Shown here: one piece after another, positions 36,246 to 45,119 of the stretch | Position numbering within the stretch: position 1 is the stretch's first letter | Layout: each line of letters opens with the position of its first letter | DNA from: CAWEBF01 sp963807235 | Lineage (GTDB): Bacteria; Acidobacteriota; Vicinamibacteria; Vicinamibacterales; UBA2999 | Direction: 5' to 3' | Length of the DNA stretch: 64,000 nt | Assembly: GCA_963807235.1 (NCBI GenBank) | Contig: CAWEBF010000009.1 | Location: forward strand, 248,001-312,000 | Program-made: the position numbers and the translations under genes | The notes under the pieces: generated by a model | What the model was told of the DNA's origin: nothing | Databases searched by the model: none | What the model saw: the letters and a program-made list of their open reading frames with translations, nothing else

Positions 36246-37873
36246 TCGACGAACGTCACCTTGTTGATTTCACGCAGGGTCGTCATGCCTTGGAGTACTT
36301 TCTCGACGGCGGACTCGCGGAGGAACCGCATCCCCTCGTCGTGTGCCAGCTTCTTCACTTCGGAGGTGGGCCGGCGATCGAGGATCATTTCGCGAATTCG
36401 ATCGGACAGGTTCAGCAGCTCGCAGATGGCGGTGCGGCCTTTGAACCCGGTGCCGGAGCACTCGATACAGCCGGCGCCCTCATAGAACTGGTGCGACTGG
36501 GCGAGACTGGGGCTGAGCCCCGACTCCTCCAGCTGGCGCTGATCGACCTTGGTGGGACGCTTACAGTGGGCGCAGGTCAGGCGCACGAGACGCTGCGCCA
36601 TCACGCAGTTGAGTGCCGACACGAACTGATACGGTTCCACGCCCATGTTCAGGAACCGTCCCAGCACGTCCACCACGTTGTTGGCGTGGACGGTGGTGAA
36701 CACCAGGTGACCCGTCAGGGCCGATTGGATCGCGATCTGCGCGGTTTCAGGGTCCCGGATCTCACCCACCATGATCTTGTCGGGGTCGTGACGGAGTATC
36801 GACCGGAGACCGCGAGCAAAAGTCAGGCCCTTCTTTTCGTTGATGGGAATCTGGGTGATCCCGCGCAGCTGGTACTCGACCGGATCCTCGATCGTGACGA
36901 TCTTGTCCTCGGGTGTCTTGATCTCCGACAGCGCGGCGTAGAGCGTGGTGGTCTTGCCCGACCCGGTCGGTCCGGTGACGAGCACCATCCCGTACGGCTC
37001 GCGGATGTACTTGCGGAAACGGCTGAGCTCGAGCTCGGGGAACCCCAGGATGTCCAGCCGCAACTCAGTGAACTGCTCGCTGATCGATTCCTTGTCCAGG
37101 ATGCGGATGACCGAGTCCTCGCCGTGCACGCTCGGCATGATCGAGACGCGGAAGTCGATCGTCTTGCCCGGCATGCGCACCTTGAAGCGGCCGTCCTGCG
37201 GCACGCGCTTTTCGGCGATGTCCAGCTCGGCCATGACCTTGACGCGGGAGATGATGGCGCTGTGGTGCTGCTTGGCGATCGGCCGCATGGCCGGCTGCAG
37301 CACACCGTCGATCCGGTACTTCACGTAGACGGCGTCGTCGCCCGTCTCGATGTGGATGTCGCTGGCCCGGCGCTGGATGGCCGTGAAAATCGTCGAATCC
37401 ACCAGTTTGATGATCGGGCTGATGTCGCTCGTGAGGCGCTCGACCGTCAGGCTTTCCTCGCCGGACTCGTCTTCCTTCAGGACCTGGAGCTGGAAGCCCT
37501 GCGTCGCATCCTCGAGCACGCGCTGGGAGCTTTCGCTCTTCTTGAGGATCGACTGGATGGCGGACGGGGCGCCGACCGTTACCTTGACCGGGGTGCCCAG
37601 GACGACGCTGACCTCGTCGATCATCGGCAGGTCGGTCGGATCCGACACCACGATGACAAGCGCATTGCCGTCGCGCCGGCACGGCACGAAGCCGTAGCGC
37701 AGCATCAGGTCCGCGGGAATCGACCGGAAGAGCTCCTGGTTGATCCGGAACTCGTCCATGTCGATGAACTCGAGCCGGTAGCGCTCAGCCAGCTTGCGCG
37801 CGCGGGCGACTTCGTCGGGATAGTCGTCTGGGGGAAGCACGCTCAGGTTGGCGGGGTCCGTGGTCGTCGACAT
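36242..37873 (-). CDS. Type IV pilus/type II secretion assembly ATPase (PilB/GspE)
   Basis: 543 residues from ATG 37873. N-terminal MSHE/GspE domain, then the ATPase core: ASDIHIETG, Walker A GPTGSGKTT, Asp-box IEDPVEYQLRGITQ, Walker B IMVGEIRDPETA and His-box GHLVFTTVHAN. A four-Cys zinc motif (CAHCKR ... CIECSG) near residue 440 is typical of GspE/PilB. It hexamerises and extends the (pseudo)pilus. No PilT retraction ATPase lies in the operon. Gap of 4 bp to the platform gene. Confidence 0.94.
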   Translation of the reverse strand: MSTTTDPANLSVLPPDDYPDEVARARKLAERYRLEFIDMDEFRINQELFRSIPADLMLRYGFVPCRRDGNALVIVVSDPTDLPMIDEVSVVLGTPVKVTVGAPSAIQSILKKSESSQRVLEDATQGFQLQVLKEDESGEESLTVERLTSDISPIIKLVDSTIFTAIQRRASDIHIETGDDAVYVKYRIDGVLQPAMRPIAKQHHSAIISRVKVMAELDIAEKRVPQDGRFKVRMPGKTIDFRVSIMPSVHGEDSVIRILDKESISEQFTELRLDILGFPELELSRFRKYIREPYGMVLVTGPTGSGKTTTLYAALSEIKTPEDKIVTIEDPVEYQLRGITQIPINEKKGLTFARGLRSILRHDPDKIMVGEIRDPETAQIAIQSALTGHLVFTTVHANNVVDVLGRFLNMGVEPYQFVSALNCVMAQRLVRLTCAHCKRPTKVDQRQLEESGLSPSLAQSHQFYEGAGCIECSGTGFKGRTAICELLNLSDRIREMILDRRPTSEVKKLAHDEGMRFLRESAVEKVLQGMTTLREINKVTFVE

Positions 37874-37877
37874 AAAT

Positions 37878-39087
37878 CTAGCCGGCCACCGAGCTGAGCT
37901 CGAAGAGCGGCATGTAAAGCGCCAGCACAACGGCGGCGATGATGACGCCCATCACAATCAGAAGCAGCGGCTCGATGACGGTGATGAAGCGCCCCACCTC
38001 GGTTTCGATCTCCTCATCGTAGAACTCGGCGAGGCTGTTGAGCATCTCCTGGAGTGCGCCCGTGGACTCGCCCACTTCCACCATCTTGACGGCCACATCG
38101 GGGAACACCCCGCGGGCGGCCATCGACGACGCGAACCCGGCCCCTTCCTGCACCCGCTGGCGAACGATGTCTACTTCGCCCGCGAGAAACCGGTTCGACA
38201 TGGCCCGGCCGGCGATGTCCAGTGCCTGGACGAGGGGGATGCCGCCCCCGAGCAGCGTGGAGAGCGTCCTAGCTGCTTGAGACGTCGCGAACTTCTTGGC
38301 GGCCGGACCCACCCACGGCAACCGCACCAGCAGGTGATCGAGTCGAGCCCGCTGCCCCGGCTGCCGGATCCACGACGCCAGCGCGATGCCCCCTATGACT
38401 ACGGCCGCCAGGATGGTCCAGATGTTGGCAACCAGGAAGTTGGAGAAGCCAACGATGATGCGGGTGGACAGCGGCAGCTCGCGCCCGAAGTTGCCGTAGA
38501 AGGTGGAAAAGGCCGGCACGACTCGCAGGACGATGATGCCCACCAGCACGATCATCATGGCGACGAGAATCGCCGGGTAGATCAGCGCCGACAGCGTCTT
38601 GCCCCGGACGGTGGCCAGCACCTTGTCGTAGGCCACATAGCGCCGGATCACCGCCTCCAGGTCGCCGCTTCGCTCGCCGGCGACCAGCGAGGCCGAGTAC
38701 ACCGCGGGGAAGAGGGACCCGTGGCCGGCGAAGGCCTCCGAAAGGGCCGACCCGCCCTTCACCTTGTCGTGGATCCCGTCGAGAATGCCTTTGAACGTGG
38801 GATTGGCGACCCGCTGGCGGAGGATGTCTAGCGACTGTACCAGGGGCATCCCGGACTTGAGCAGGGTGGCCAGCGCCTGGTTGAAGTTCAGAAACTCCCG
38901 CCGTGAGATCCGGCCGTGACTAGCTCCGCCCGAAAACGTTGGCAGCCAGAGCCCGCTGCGCCGCAGCGAAAGGACGAAAAGCCCCTTTTCTTCGAATTCT
39001 TTACGGAGCCGTGCCTCGGTGTCCGAAATGTAGACACCTTCGATGATTTCGCCGCCCGGAGTGACCAAGCCTACAGCGAAATTCCAT
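37878..39087 (-). CDS. Inner-membrane platform protein (GspF/PilC), probable N-terminal frameshift
   Basis: Two GspF domains (PGMPLVQSLDIL-type motif 1 and GGIPLVQALDIAGRAM in motif 2) and three membrane helices, ending at 37878. The unshifted frame runs up to ATG 39168-39170, but 39088-39170 holds hairpins and reads as non-coding. ATG at 39085-39087 gives MEFRCRL, which joins the conserved TPGGEIIEGVYIS after one base is removed near 39065 (GTGACCAAG). I prefer 39087. About 400 residues. It is the first gene of the pilus/T2SS operon. Confidence 0.85.
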
Positions 39088-39120
39088 GGGCACAGTGTTG
39101 CACAAAAGTCTGCGAATTGG

Positions 39121-39151
39121 CCGACAAGGGCAGTCCTCACTTGCTTGTCGG
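39121..39151. repeat. Hairpin with CCGACAAG/CTTGTCGG arms upstream of the pilus operon
   Basis: CCGACAAG (39121-39128) pairs exactly with CTTGTCGG (39144-39151). The same words recur in the hairpin at 39180-39212 and in the palindromes at 15128-15247. It lies in the probable 5' leader or promoter region of the secretion operon. Confidence 0.5.
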
Positions 39152-39179
39152 TTGAACGCCGAGAGGGCATCAGTCCGCG

Positions 39180-39212
39180 GCCGACAAGGCGGAGGGGAGC
39201 GCCCTTGTCGGC
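39180..39212 (-). terminator. Hairpin directly after the lipoprotein gene
   Basis: GCCGACAAGG (39180-39189) pairs perfectly with CCTTGTCGGC (39203-39212) over a 13-nt loop and abuts the TAA of the gene at 39213. The 10-bp GC-rich stem suits a terminator separating this gene from the pilus operon, though there is no long U-tract. Confidence 0.55.
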
Positions 39213-40133
39213 TTAGCGGACCGCGAGGTGCGCGTTGAAGACCCGGACGCCCAGCGTGCGTCGATCGGTGTTCTTGAGAGCCGGGATGTCGGCCGGCACG
39301 AACGACTCGCTGGGGACGATTTCCAGCTCAACCGTTTCTTCGCTGCCCAACATGTCTACGGTCAATGGCGTCCGGTGGATGGTAAGGGTGTCGGGTGGCA
39401 GCGTGAACGTGTCCACGACGGCGCCGGCGATCCGCAGCGTGACCTGCTGCGGCGCGGACAACGTTTTCACGGGTTGATCGAGCTCGAGCCACAGTTCGGC
39501 GGGCCGTTTGGGATTCCGAAAGGCCAGCAGCCCGGTGCCGCGGGACCACCGCCATTCCCGACTCAGGGTGTCTCCGATCTCGGGGTTGTACCAGCCTTCT
39601 CCGAACGCCACGAAAACCGATGACGGGTCGGGCCGGATATCGAGCGTCGCGACGGGATACGCCCGCGCGTTCGTGGGCTCCCCGCTCAGTGGCAGCCGCT
39701 CTCCGGTGGCCGGCGCGTAGATTCCGATGCGCACCTGCACGGGTCCGGATACCGAGATGCGCGGGATGAACAATGTCCGGTCGTACTCGACGGGCGTGCC
39801 CGCGCGCCACTGCTGGAGCGGCACCGGGGGTACGTGGTCGTCGGTCCACAGCATCCGTCCATCGGCATCGACCCAATGAACGAACACGACGTATTCCCCC
39901 GCCGGCATCGTGGCGCCCGGGGCGGCTTCCAGTCGGTAGTGAACCTGAATGGGAGATCCGCCGGCGGCGCTCGAGGGTGTGAGCGTGACCGCCGCCGAAG
40001 CGATAGGAGCCTCGTCGCTCGAGCTCCCGCAGGCGACTGTCGCCACCACTGCGGCGGCGACTAGAACGAGTCGCAGCACGAGTGGAATGATACTGCGCAC
40101 TTCTGCTAGAGTGCCAGCGCGGCTGCGCCCCAT
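39213..40133 (-). CDS. Conserved lipoprotein of unknown function
   Basis: About 306 residues from ATG 40133 (a TTG two codons upstream is also possible). Lipoprotein signal VVATVACGSS. The first half looks like a beta-sandwich describing a soluble domain (PIQVHYRLEAAPGATMPAGEYVVFVHWVD). The second contains FVAFGEGWYNPE and WLELDQPVKTLSAPQQVTLRIAG, which recalls carbohydrate- or glycan-related beta domains. I do not recognise a named family. It has its own spacing from the pilus operon and is divergent from the microcompartment genes. Confidence 0.7.
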   Translation of the reverse strand: MGRSRAGTLAEVRSIIPLVLRLVLVAAAVVATVACGSSSDEAPIASAAVTLTPSSAAGGSPIQVHYRLEAAPGATMPAGEYVVFVHWVDADGRMLWTDDHVPPVPLQQWRAGTPVEYDRTLFIPRISVSGPVQVRIGIYAPATGERLPLSGEPTNARAYPVATLDIRPDPSSVFVAFGEGWYNPEIGDTLSREWRWSRGTGLLAFRNPKRPAELWLELDQPVKTLSAPQQVTLRIAGAVVDTFTLPPDTLTIHRTPLTVDMLGSEETVELEIVPSESFVPADIPALKNTDRRTLGVRVFNAHLAVR

Positions 40134-40137
40134 CGTC

Positions 40138-40190
40138 AAGGCTCCGCCGCGCTGGCGCAGTGTCTTCTTGCCCGCACTTCGTGCGGGCGA
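40138..40190. repeat. Dispersed hairpin repeat, copy 2
   Basis: Second copy of the 5335-5387 element. AGGCTCCGCC, the GCAGTGTCT block and a hairpin are conserved. The hairpin here is GCCCGCAC-ttc-GTGCGGGC (8-bp stem), with compensatory changes relative to copy 1. It lies between the lipoprotein start and the shell-protein gene. Confidence 0.6.
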
Positions 40191-40258
40191 GACGTCTTGA
40201 AGGTGGTGCCCCGTGGACCGGACTCATATGATGCTCAACTTGGTCCTTCAAGACGTCT
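40190..40258 (+). promoter_or_regulatory. 14-bp inverted repeat in the leader of the microcompartment genes
   Basis: AGACGTCTTGAAGG (40190-40203) is the exact reverse complement of CCTTCAAGACGTCT (40245-40258), with a 41-nt loop. The right arm ends 3 nt before the shell-protein ATG (40262), so a folded transcript would bury the start region. It could be an RNA switch, an operator pair or the end of a repeat element; the sequence alone does not decide. Confidence 0.5.
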
Positions 40259-40261
40259 GAT

Positions 40262-40537
40262 ATGGCTTCAGAAGCGCTTGGCATGATCGAGACGCGCGGC
40301 CTGATTGGATCGATCGAGGCGGCTGACGCGATGGTGAAGGCCGCCAACGTGACGCTGGTCGCCAAGGAATACATCGGCGCGGGCTACGTCACCGTCCTGG
40401 TGCGCGGCGACGTCGGGGCCGTGAAGGCTGCCACCGACGCCGGTGCGGCCGCCGCCCGACGGGTCGGCGAGCTGATTTCGGTCCACGTCATTCCCCGGCC
40501 CCACGCCGAGGTGGAGCGCGTGCTTCCGAAGGCGTAG
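40262..40537 (+). CDS. Bacterial microcompartment shell protein, single BMC domain (BMC-H)
   Basis: 91 residues, the length of a minimal BMC-H hexamer subunit (EutM/PduA/CsoS1 type). Diagnostic segments: ALGMIETRGLIGSIEAADAMVKAANV, GAGYVTVLVRGDVGAVKAATDAG and ISVHVIPRPHAEVERVLP. Hexamers tile the facets of protein organelles. The next gene, 31 bp on, is an acylating aldehyde dehydrogenase, the core enzyme of catabolic microcompartments. No pentamer vertex protein, trimer, signature enzyme, alcohol dehydrogenase or PduL is present nearby. Confidence 0.95.
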   Translation: MASEALGMIETRGLIGSIEAADAMVKAANVTLVAKEYIGAGYVTVLVRGDVGAVKAATDAGAAAARRVGELISVHVIPRPHAEVERVLPKA

Positions 40538-40568
40538 CGAGGCCTCCGGGCGGGCGTCTTCGCTGTTC

Positions 40569-42345
40569 ATGTCGCCATCCGCCCCGGCGCCGCAGGCTTC
40601 CGACACCGATCTGACGTCGATTGCGGAAGCGCGGGCGCTGGCCCGGGCTGCACGCCAGGCGCAAACCGCGCTCGCGGAACTGACCCAGGAGCAGATCGAC
40701 GCGATCGTGACCGCGATGGCGGAGGCCGTCACGCCACACGCGGAGACCCTGGCTCGACTGGCCGTCGAAGAGACCGGCTACGGCGTGGTGGCCGACAAGG
40801 TCCAGAAGAACCTGTTCGCGTGCCGGCAGGTCTACGAGTTCATCCGGCCCATGCGCACGGTGGGCGTGGTGAACCGCATCGAAGACAAGAAGATCATCGA
40901 GATTGCCGAGCCCTTCGGCGTGGTGGCGGCCGTGGTGCCGTCCACCAACCCCACCTCCACGGCGATCTACAAGGTGCTCATCGCCCTGAAAGCGCGATGC
41001 CCGATCGTGATCAGCCCGCATCCGTCGGCGGCGCGGTGCATCACCAGGGCCGTCGAGATCATGGCCGATGCGGCGTACCGCGCGCGGGGCCCCGCCGGCG
41101 TCGATCGGGTGGATGAAGACGGTGACGCTCGAGGGCACGCAGGAGCTGATGCGGCAGCGCGACGTGGCCGTGATCCTGGCCACCGGCGGCATGGGCCTCG
41201 TGCGCGCGGCGTACAGCGCCGGCAAGCCCGCCTACGGGGTCGGTCCCGGCAATGCGCCGTGCTACATCGAACGCAGCGCAGACATAGGCGGCGCGGCGCA
41301 CGACATCGTCCTGGGCAAGACGTTCGACAACGGTCTGTTGTGCTCCTCGCCCAATTCCGTGGTCGTGGACGCCCCGGTGGCCGAAGAGGCGCGGCGCCAG
41401 TTCGAAGCTCGTGGCGCCAGGTTCCTCTCCCCCGCCGAGGCGGCGCAGCTCGCCGCGGTGCTCGTCACCCCGCAGCGTCTGCCCAACCCGAAGCTCGTGG
41501 GACGAACCGCGAAGGAGATCGGGCAGATCGTCGGCATCCCGGTGGACGACGGTGTTCGTGTGCTGATCGCGCAGCTCGAGGGCGTGGGCCGCGACTACCC
41601 GCTTTCGATCGAGAAGCTGTGCCCGGTGTTGTCCTGGTACGTCGTGCAGGACTGGCGGGAAGGCTGCGAACGGTGCATCCAGATCCTGCGCTACGGCGGC
41701 ATGGGTCACACCATGTCGGTGCATTCCCAGAACGATGAGGTGGTGCTGCAGTTCGGCCTGAAGAAGCCGGCCTTCCGGATTTGCGTGAACACGCCCACGA
41801 CCCATGGGTCGATCGGCCTGACAACGGGCCTGGATCCGGCGATGACCCTCGGGTGCGGCGGCTGGGGTGGCAACAGCACGTCTGACAATATTTCTTCGCG
41901 TCACCTGCTGAACATCAAGCGCGTGGCGTACGGGATTCGGCCTGCGATGGCCTCGCCCGGTGTGGGCGCGTCGCCGCAGGCGCGTGCGTCCGCGACGTCG
42001 AGTACCGCGACCACAAGCCCGACCGTTCCACAGGCACCGGTGAAACCCGCCGCGCGTGGAATTTCTGCGGATGAGCTTCGGTCTAAGGTCGATCGGTTTC
42101 TTTCCTCTCGTGGCTACAAAGGAGGCGCCGAGCCGGCCTCAGCTGAACGTCCCGGTATTGCACCGGTACCTTCGGCCAAGCCCGCAAACGTGGAGCCCGT
42201 GGCGTTTGTCTGCGAGGATGACGTCCGCCGGGCCATGCAGGCCGGCACCACGATCATGCTGGGCGAAAAGACGATCGTCACGCCCGCGGCCCGCGATCTC
42301 GGGACCGCGAACAACGTGTTCGCGCCGTCCAGTTGGCCGCGCTGA
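40569..42345 (+). CDS. Acylating aldehyde dehydrogenase (EutE/PduP-like), microcompartment-associated, frameshifted
   Basis: ATG 40569. CoA-acylating ALDH: FGVVAAVVPSTNPTSTAIYK and PIVISPHPSA, then a +1 in the G/C run near 41085-41092, then ILATGGMGLVRAAYSAGKPAYGVGPGN and LLCSSPNSV with the catalytic Cys. The core ends at about 41945. A Pro/Ala/Thr-rich linker, an amphipathic helix (SADELRSKVDRFLSSRGYK, a likely encapsulation peptide) and a tail with TIVTPAARDLGTANNVF follow. About 590 residues. It converts an aldehyde, NAD+ and CoA to acyl-CoA inside the shell. Confidence 0.9.
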
Positions 42346-42347
42346 AT

Positions 42348-42375
42348 AACTGCGCACGCATGCGCGCGCGCAGTT
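42348..42375. terminator. Hairpin after the aldehyde dehydrogenase gene
   Basis: AACTGCGC (42348-42355) pairs with GCGCAGTT (42368-42375) three bases after the stop, and alternating GCGC in the loop may extend the stem. It probably ends the two-gene microcompartment transcript. The adjoining GCAGTTCCGCA (42370-42380) also occurs in the palindrome at 5863-5873. Confidence 0.5.
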
Positions 42376-42422
42376 CCGCAAATTGACCGCCCCGATCTTC
42401 GGATGTTAAGGTAAGCCCTCAC

Positions 42423-44000
42423 ATGCTGGCCCGCACCGGCCGCTCCGTGTGCATGCTCGGCGCCGTGGCCGCAGTGGTGTCGTCGTGCGCGTCCTCGCCG
42501 GCGCGCGTGGCGAGCGTTCCTGAAGCGCCGCCGCCGGTAGAAGCGCCGCCTCCAGTCATCACACCTGTCGAACCCGCGCCCGCGCCCGCGGAGGTTCGCC
42601 AGGAGACGCCCGCACCGCAAGTCCGTCCCGTCGAGCCACCGGCCTCCCCGACGACCTTCGCCGAGCGTCCGGCCGAAGCAGCCGCCATCGATACGTTTCT
42701 CGCGCCGGCGACCGCCGATCCGCCGCCTCCGAGTCCCGAGACCGCGCAGGCCGTCGTGGACGATCTGGGCACGCGCGACTTCGACATCGAGATTCCGCTG
42801 AACGACAGGGTGCTGTCGTTCGTGGAGTTGTTCAGCGGACGCCTGAAGGGCTACCTGGAAGAAGGCCTCGGCCGCGGGTCGCGCTACCTGCCGATGGTGC
42901 GGTCGATCTTCGAGGAAGAAGGTCTGCCGCTCGACCTGTCGTACGTGCCGCTGATCGAGAGCGCTTTCAAGCCCAGCGCGGTGTCGCGGGCCAAGGCTCG
43001 GGGGATGTGGCAGTTCATGCGCGGCACCGCGCTCGAGAACGGTCTCGAGCACGACTGGTATCTGGACGAGCGAGCCGACCCGGAAAAGGCCACGCGCGCG
43101 GCGGCGAAGTACCTGAAGTTTCTCTACGAGAAGTTCGGCGACTGGCATCTGGCCCTCGCCTCCTACAACGGGGGCTATGGCCGCGTGCAGCGCGCCATGA
43201 AGCGTTCGGGCCGCGACGATTTCTGGGAGCTGACGAGCACCCGCAAGTACCTGCCCCGCGAGACGCGCGACTACGTGCCCTTGATCCTGGCCGCCGTGAT
43301 CGTGGCGCGTAATCCCGCGCAGTACGGCCTGAACGTGCTGCCGGTGTCCGAGCCTCCGAGTGAAGTGGTGACGATTGCCGGCCCGACCGATCTCCGGCAC
43401 GTGGCCGAGTGGATCGGAACATCGCTCGAAACGCTTCAGGACCTGAACCCTGAGCTGCGCCGTTGGACGACGCCTGCGCGCGGAGGCGATTACGCCCTCC
43501 GCGTGCCGATGGGCGCCGCCGAGACCATCCGCGCGCGCACCGCGGAGCTGGCGTCCGATGCCCCAGAACCCTTCATGCGCCACACGGTCAAGAAGGGCGA
43601 GACGCTCGCCACCGTGGCCAAGAAGCTTCGTGTCACGCGCGCCGATCTGGCCGAGGCCAATTACTTGTCGATCCGCGCGAAGCTCTCCAGCGGGCAGCAA
43701 CTCATCATTCCGAAGGCTCCGGCGCTCGTGGATCGCCCGGATGCCTTGCTCGCGGTCGCCGGCACCGATGGCGGCGAGGATCCGGTCGATGTCGTGAAGG
43801 CCGCGACGGTTCGGGCCGAGCCGGCTCGCGTACCGGAACGTCGCGTGCACCGCGTCAAGCAGGGCGAGACGCTCTTCTCCATTGCCCGGCGGTACAGCAC
43901 CACCGTGGCATCACTCCGCGAATGGAACAACCTGCGGAGCACCACGATCCGTATAGGTCAGCGCCTCACGATTCGAAGCTCCGGTTCGCAGGCCGACTGA
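42423..44000 (+). CDS. mltD: Lytic murein transglycosylase MltD with LysM repeats
   Basis: 525 residues, intact. Lipoprotein-type signal (VVSSCASS), a Pro-rich stretch to about residue 100, then a soluble-lytic-transglycosylase domain with YVPLIESAFKPSAVSRAKARG (catalytic Glu in IES) and ALASYNGGYGRVQRA. Two LysM domains follow, with HTVKKGETLATVAKKLRVTRADL and HRVKQGETLFSIARRYSTTVASL. It cleaves MurNAc-GlcNAc bonds with 1,6-anhydro formation. It probably has its own promoter after the hairpin at 42348. Confidence 0.93.
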   Translation: MLARTGRSVCMLGAVAAVVSSCASSPARVASVPEAPPPVEAPPPVITPVEPAPAPAEVRQETPAPQVRPVEPPASPTTFAERPAEAAAIDTFLAPATADPPPPSPETAQAVVDDLGTRDFDIEIPLNDRVLSFVELFSGRLKGYLEEGLGRGSRYLPMVRSIFEEEGLPLDLSYVPLIESAFKPSAVSRAKARGMWQFMRGTALENGLEHDWYLDERADPEKATRAAAKYLKFLYEKFGDWHLALASYNGGYGRVQRAMKRSGRDDFWELTSTRKYLPRETRDYVPLILAAVIVARNPAQYGLNVLPVSEPPSEVVTIAGPTDLRHVAEWIGTSLETLQDLNPELRRWTTPARGGDYALRVPMGAAETIRARTAELASDAPEPFMRHTVKKGETLATVAKKLRVTRADLAEANYLSIRAKLSSGQQLIIPKAPALVDRPDALLAVAGTDGGEDPVDVVKAATVRAEPARVPERRVHRVKQGETLFSIARRYSTTVASLREWNNLRSTTIRIGQRLTIRSSGSQAD

Positions 44001-44026
44001 CCTTCCCTCGTGGTAGCCTACGCCGC

Positions 44027-45119
44027 ATGCGACGGGGGCTTTCCTTCGCGCTCGCGGTAGCCGTCGCGATTGGCGTCGCGGTGGATGCGCAGGAGGCCCG
44101 GTTGGACCGGCTGGTCCAGTCGCGCAGCCTCGAACAGCCGCAGCCGAGCGCGCGCCGCGTGGCCCTGCCCTCGGATAATCCGCTCGAAGTGCTGCCGGTC
44201 TTCGGCAGCGTGTACCTGGTGGCTCGCGGTCCCAGCAACATCGCCGTGCAGGTCGGCGAAGAAGGCGTTCTTCTGGTGGATGCCGCCACGGCCGCGGTCA
44301 GCGACCGCGTGCTGGAGGCGGTGCGCGCGCTGTCGGATGGCCCCCTCAGCTACATCATCAACACGACGTCGGATCGCGAGCACTACGGCGGCAATGCCCG
44401 GCTGGGCCGCGCCGGCGTGAACCCGACCGTCGCGCCTCGCGGGCTCGCCGGGCCGGGGTCCGCACCCGACGACAACCAGGGCGGTGGCGGCAACAACCCG
44501 GTGCAGCTCAGGCCCACCGGCGCGATCGTGATTGCCCACGAAAACCTCCTGAACCGGATGAACGTGGAGCCGACCGCGGAGCCGTTCGAGATGTGGCCGA
44601 GCAACAGCTTCTTCACCGCGCGGAAGACGATGTGGTTCAACGACGAGCCCATCGAGATCCTGCATGCCCCCGCGGCGCACACCGACGGCGACGTGCTGGT
44701 GTTCTTCCGGCGATCCGACGTCGTGGTGGCGGGCGACGTGATCCACACGGAGCGCTACCCGGCCTTCGACGTGTCGCGCGGCGGCAGCATGCGCGGCATC
44801 CTGGACGCGCTGAACCGCATCATCGACATCACGGTGCCGCGCTTCAACCAGCAGGGCGGCACGCGCGTGGTGCCGGGCCACGGCCGCATCCTCAACGAGG
44901 CCGACGTGGTCGAGTACCGCGACATGATGACCATCATCTACGACCGCGTGAAGGCGGGCGTGGCCGCTGGGCACACCTTCGATCAGGTGATGGCCAGGAC
45001 GCCGACGCTCGAGTACGACGGCCTCTACTCGACACCGCAGTGGACGGGGCGGATGCTCGCGCAGGCGATCTTCGACGAGCTGCGGCGTCGAGCCCGCCGC
45101 CCCGAGCTCGGCCCAATGA
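44027..45119 (+). CDS. Secreted metallo-beta-lactamase-fold protein with altered metal motif, frameshifted at 3' end
   Basis: ATG 44027 with a signal peptide (FALAVAVAIGVAVDAQ). MBL fold: VYLVARGPSNIAVQVGEEGVLLVDAA, HTDGDVLVFF, VVAGDVIHTERYP and VVPGHGRIL. The usual THxHxDH is replaced by TTSDREH, so two His and the Asp are Thr, Asp and Glu, and only the last His remains. The frame runs through into the next gene without a stop; one indel near 45085 would restore the TGA at 45117-45119, overlapping the next ATG. About 360 residues. Activity is uncertain. Confidence 0.78.

Noticed and set aside
36290..37897. A 535-codon open frame on the plus strand
   Set aside because: It lies exactly antisense to the assembly ATPase gene, which has all its motifs. 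The His/Arg/Asp-rich translation is the usual shadow of a high-GC gene.
39088..39102. GGGCACAGTGTTGCA as a sigma-54 promoter, given rpoN in the window
   Set aside because: It has the wrong orientation for the pilus operon, and spacing between GGCAC and TTGC is one base short of consensus.
42117..42124. AAAGGAGG as a ribosome-binding site for an internal gene
   Set aside because: It lies inside the aldehyde dehydrogenase C-terminal extension and no start codon stands at a suitable distance with a meaningful frame.
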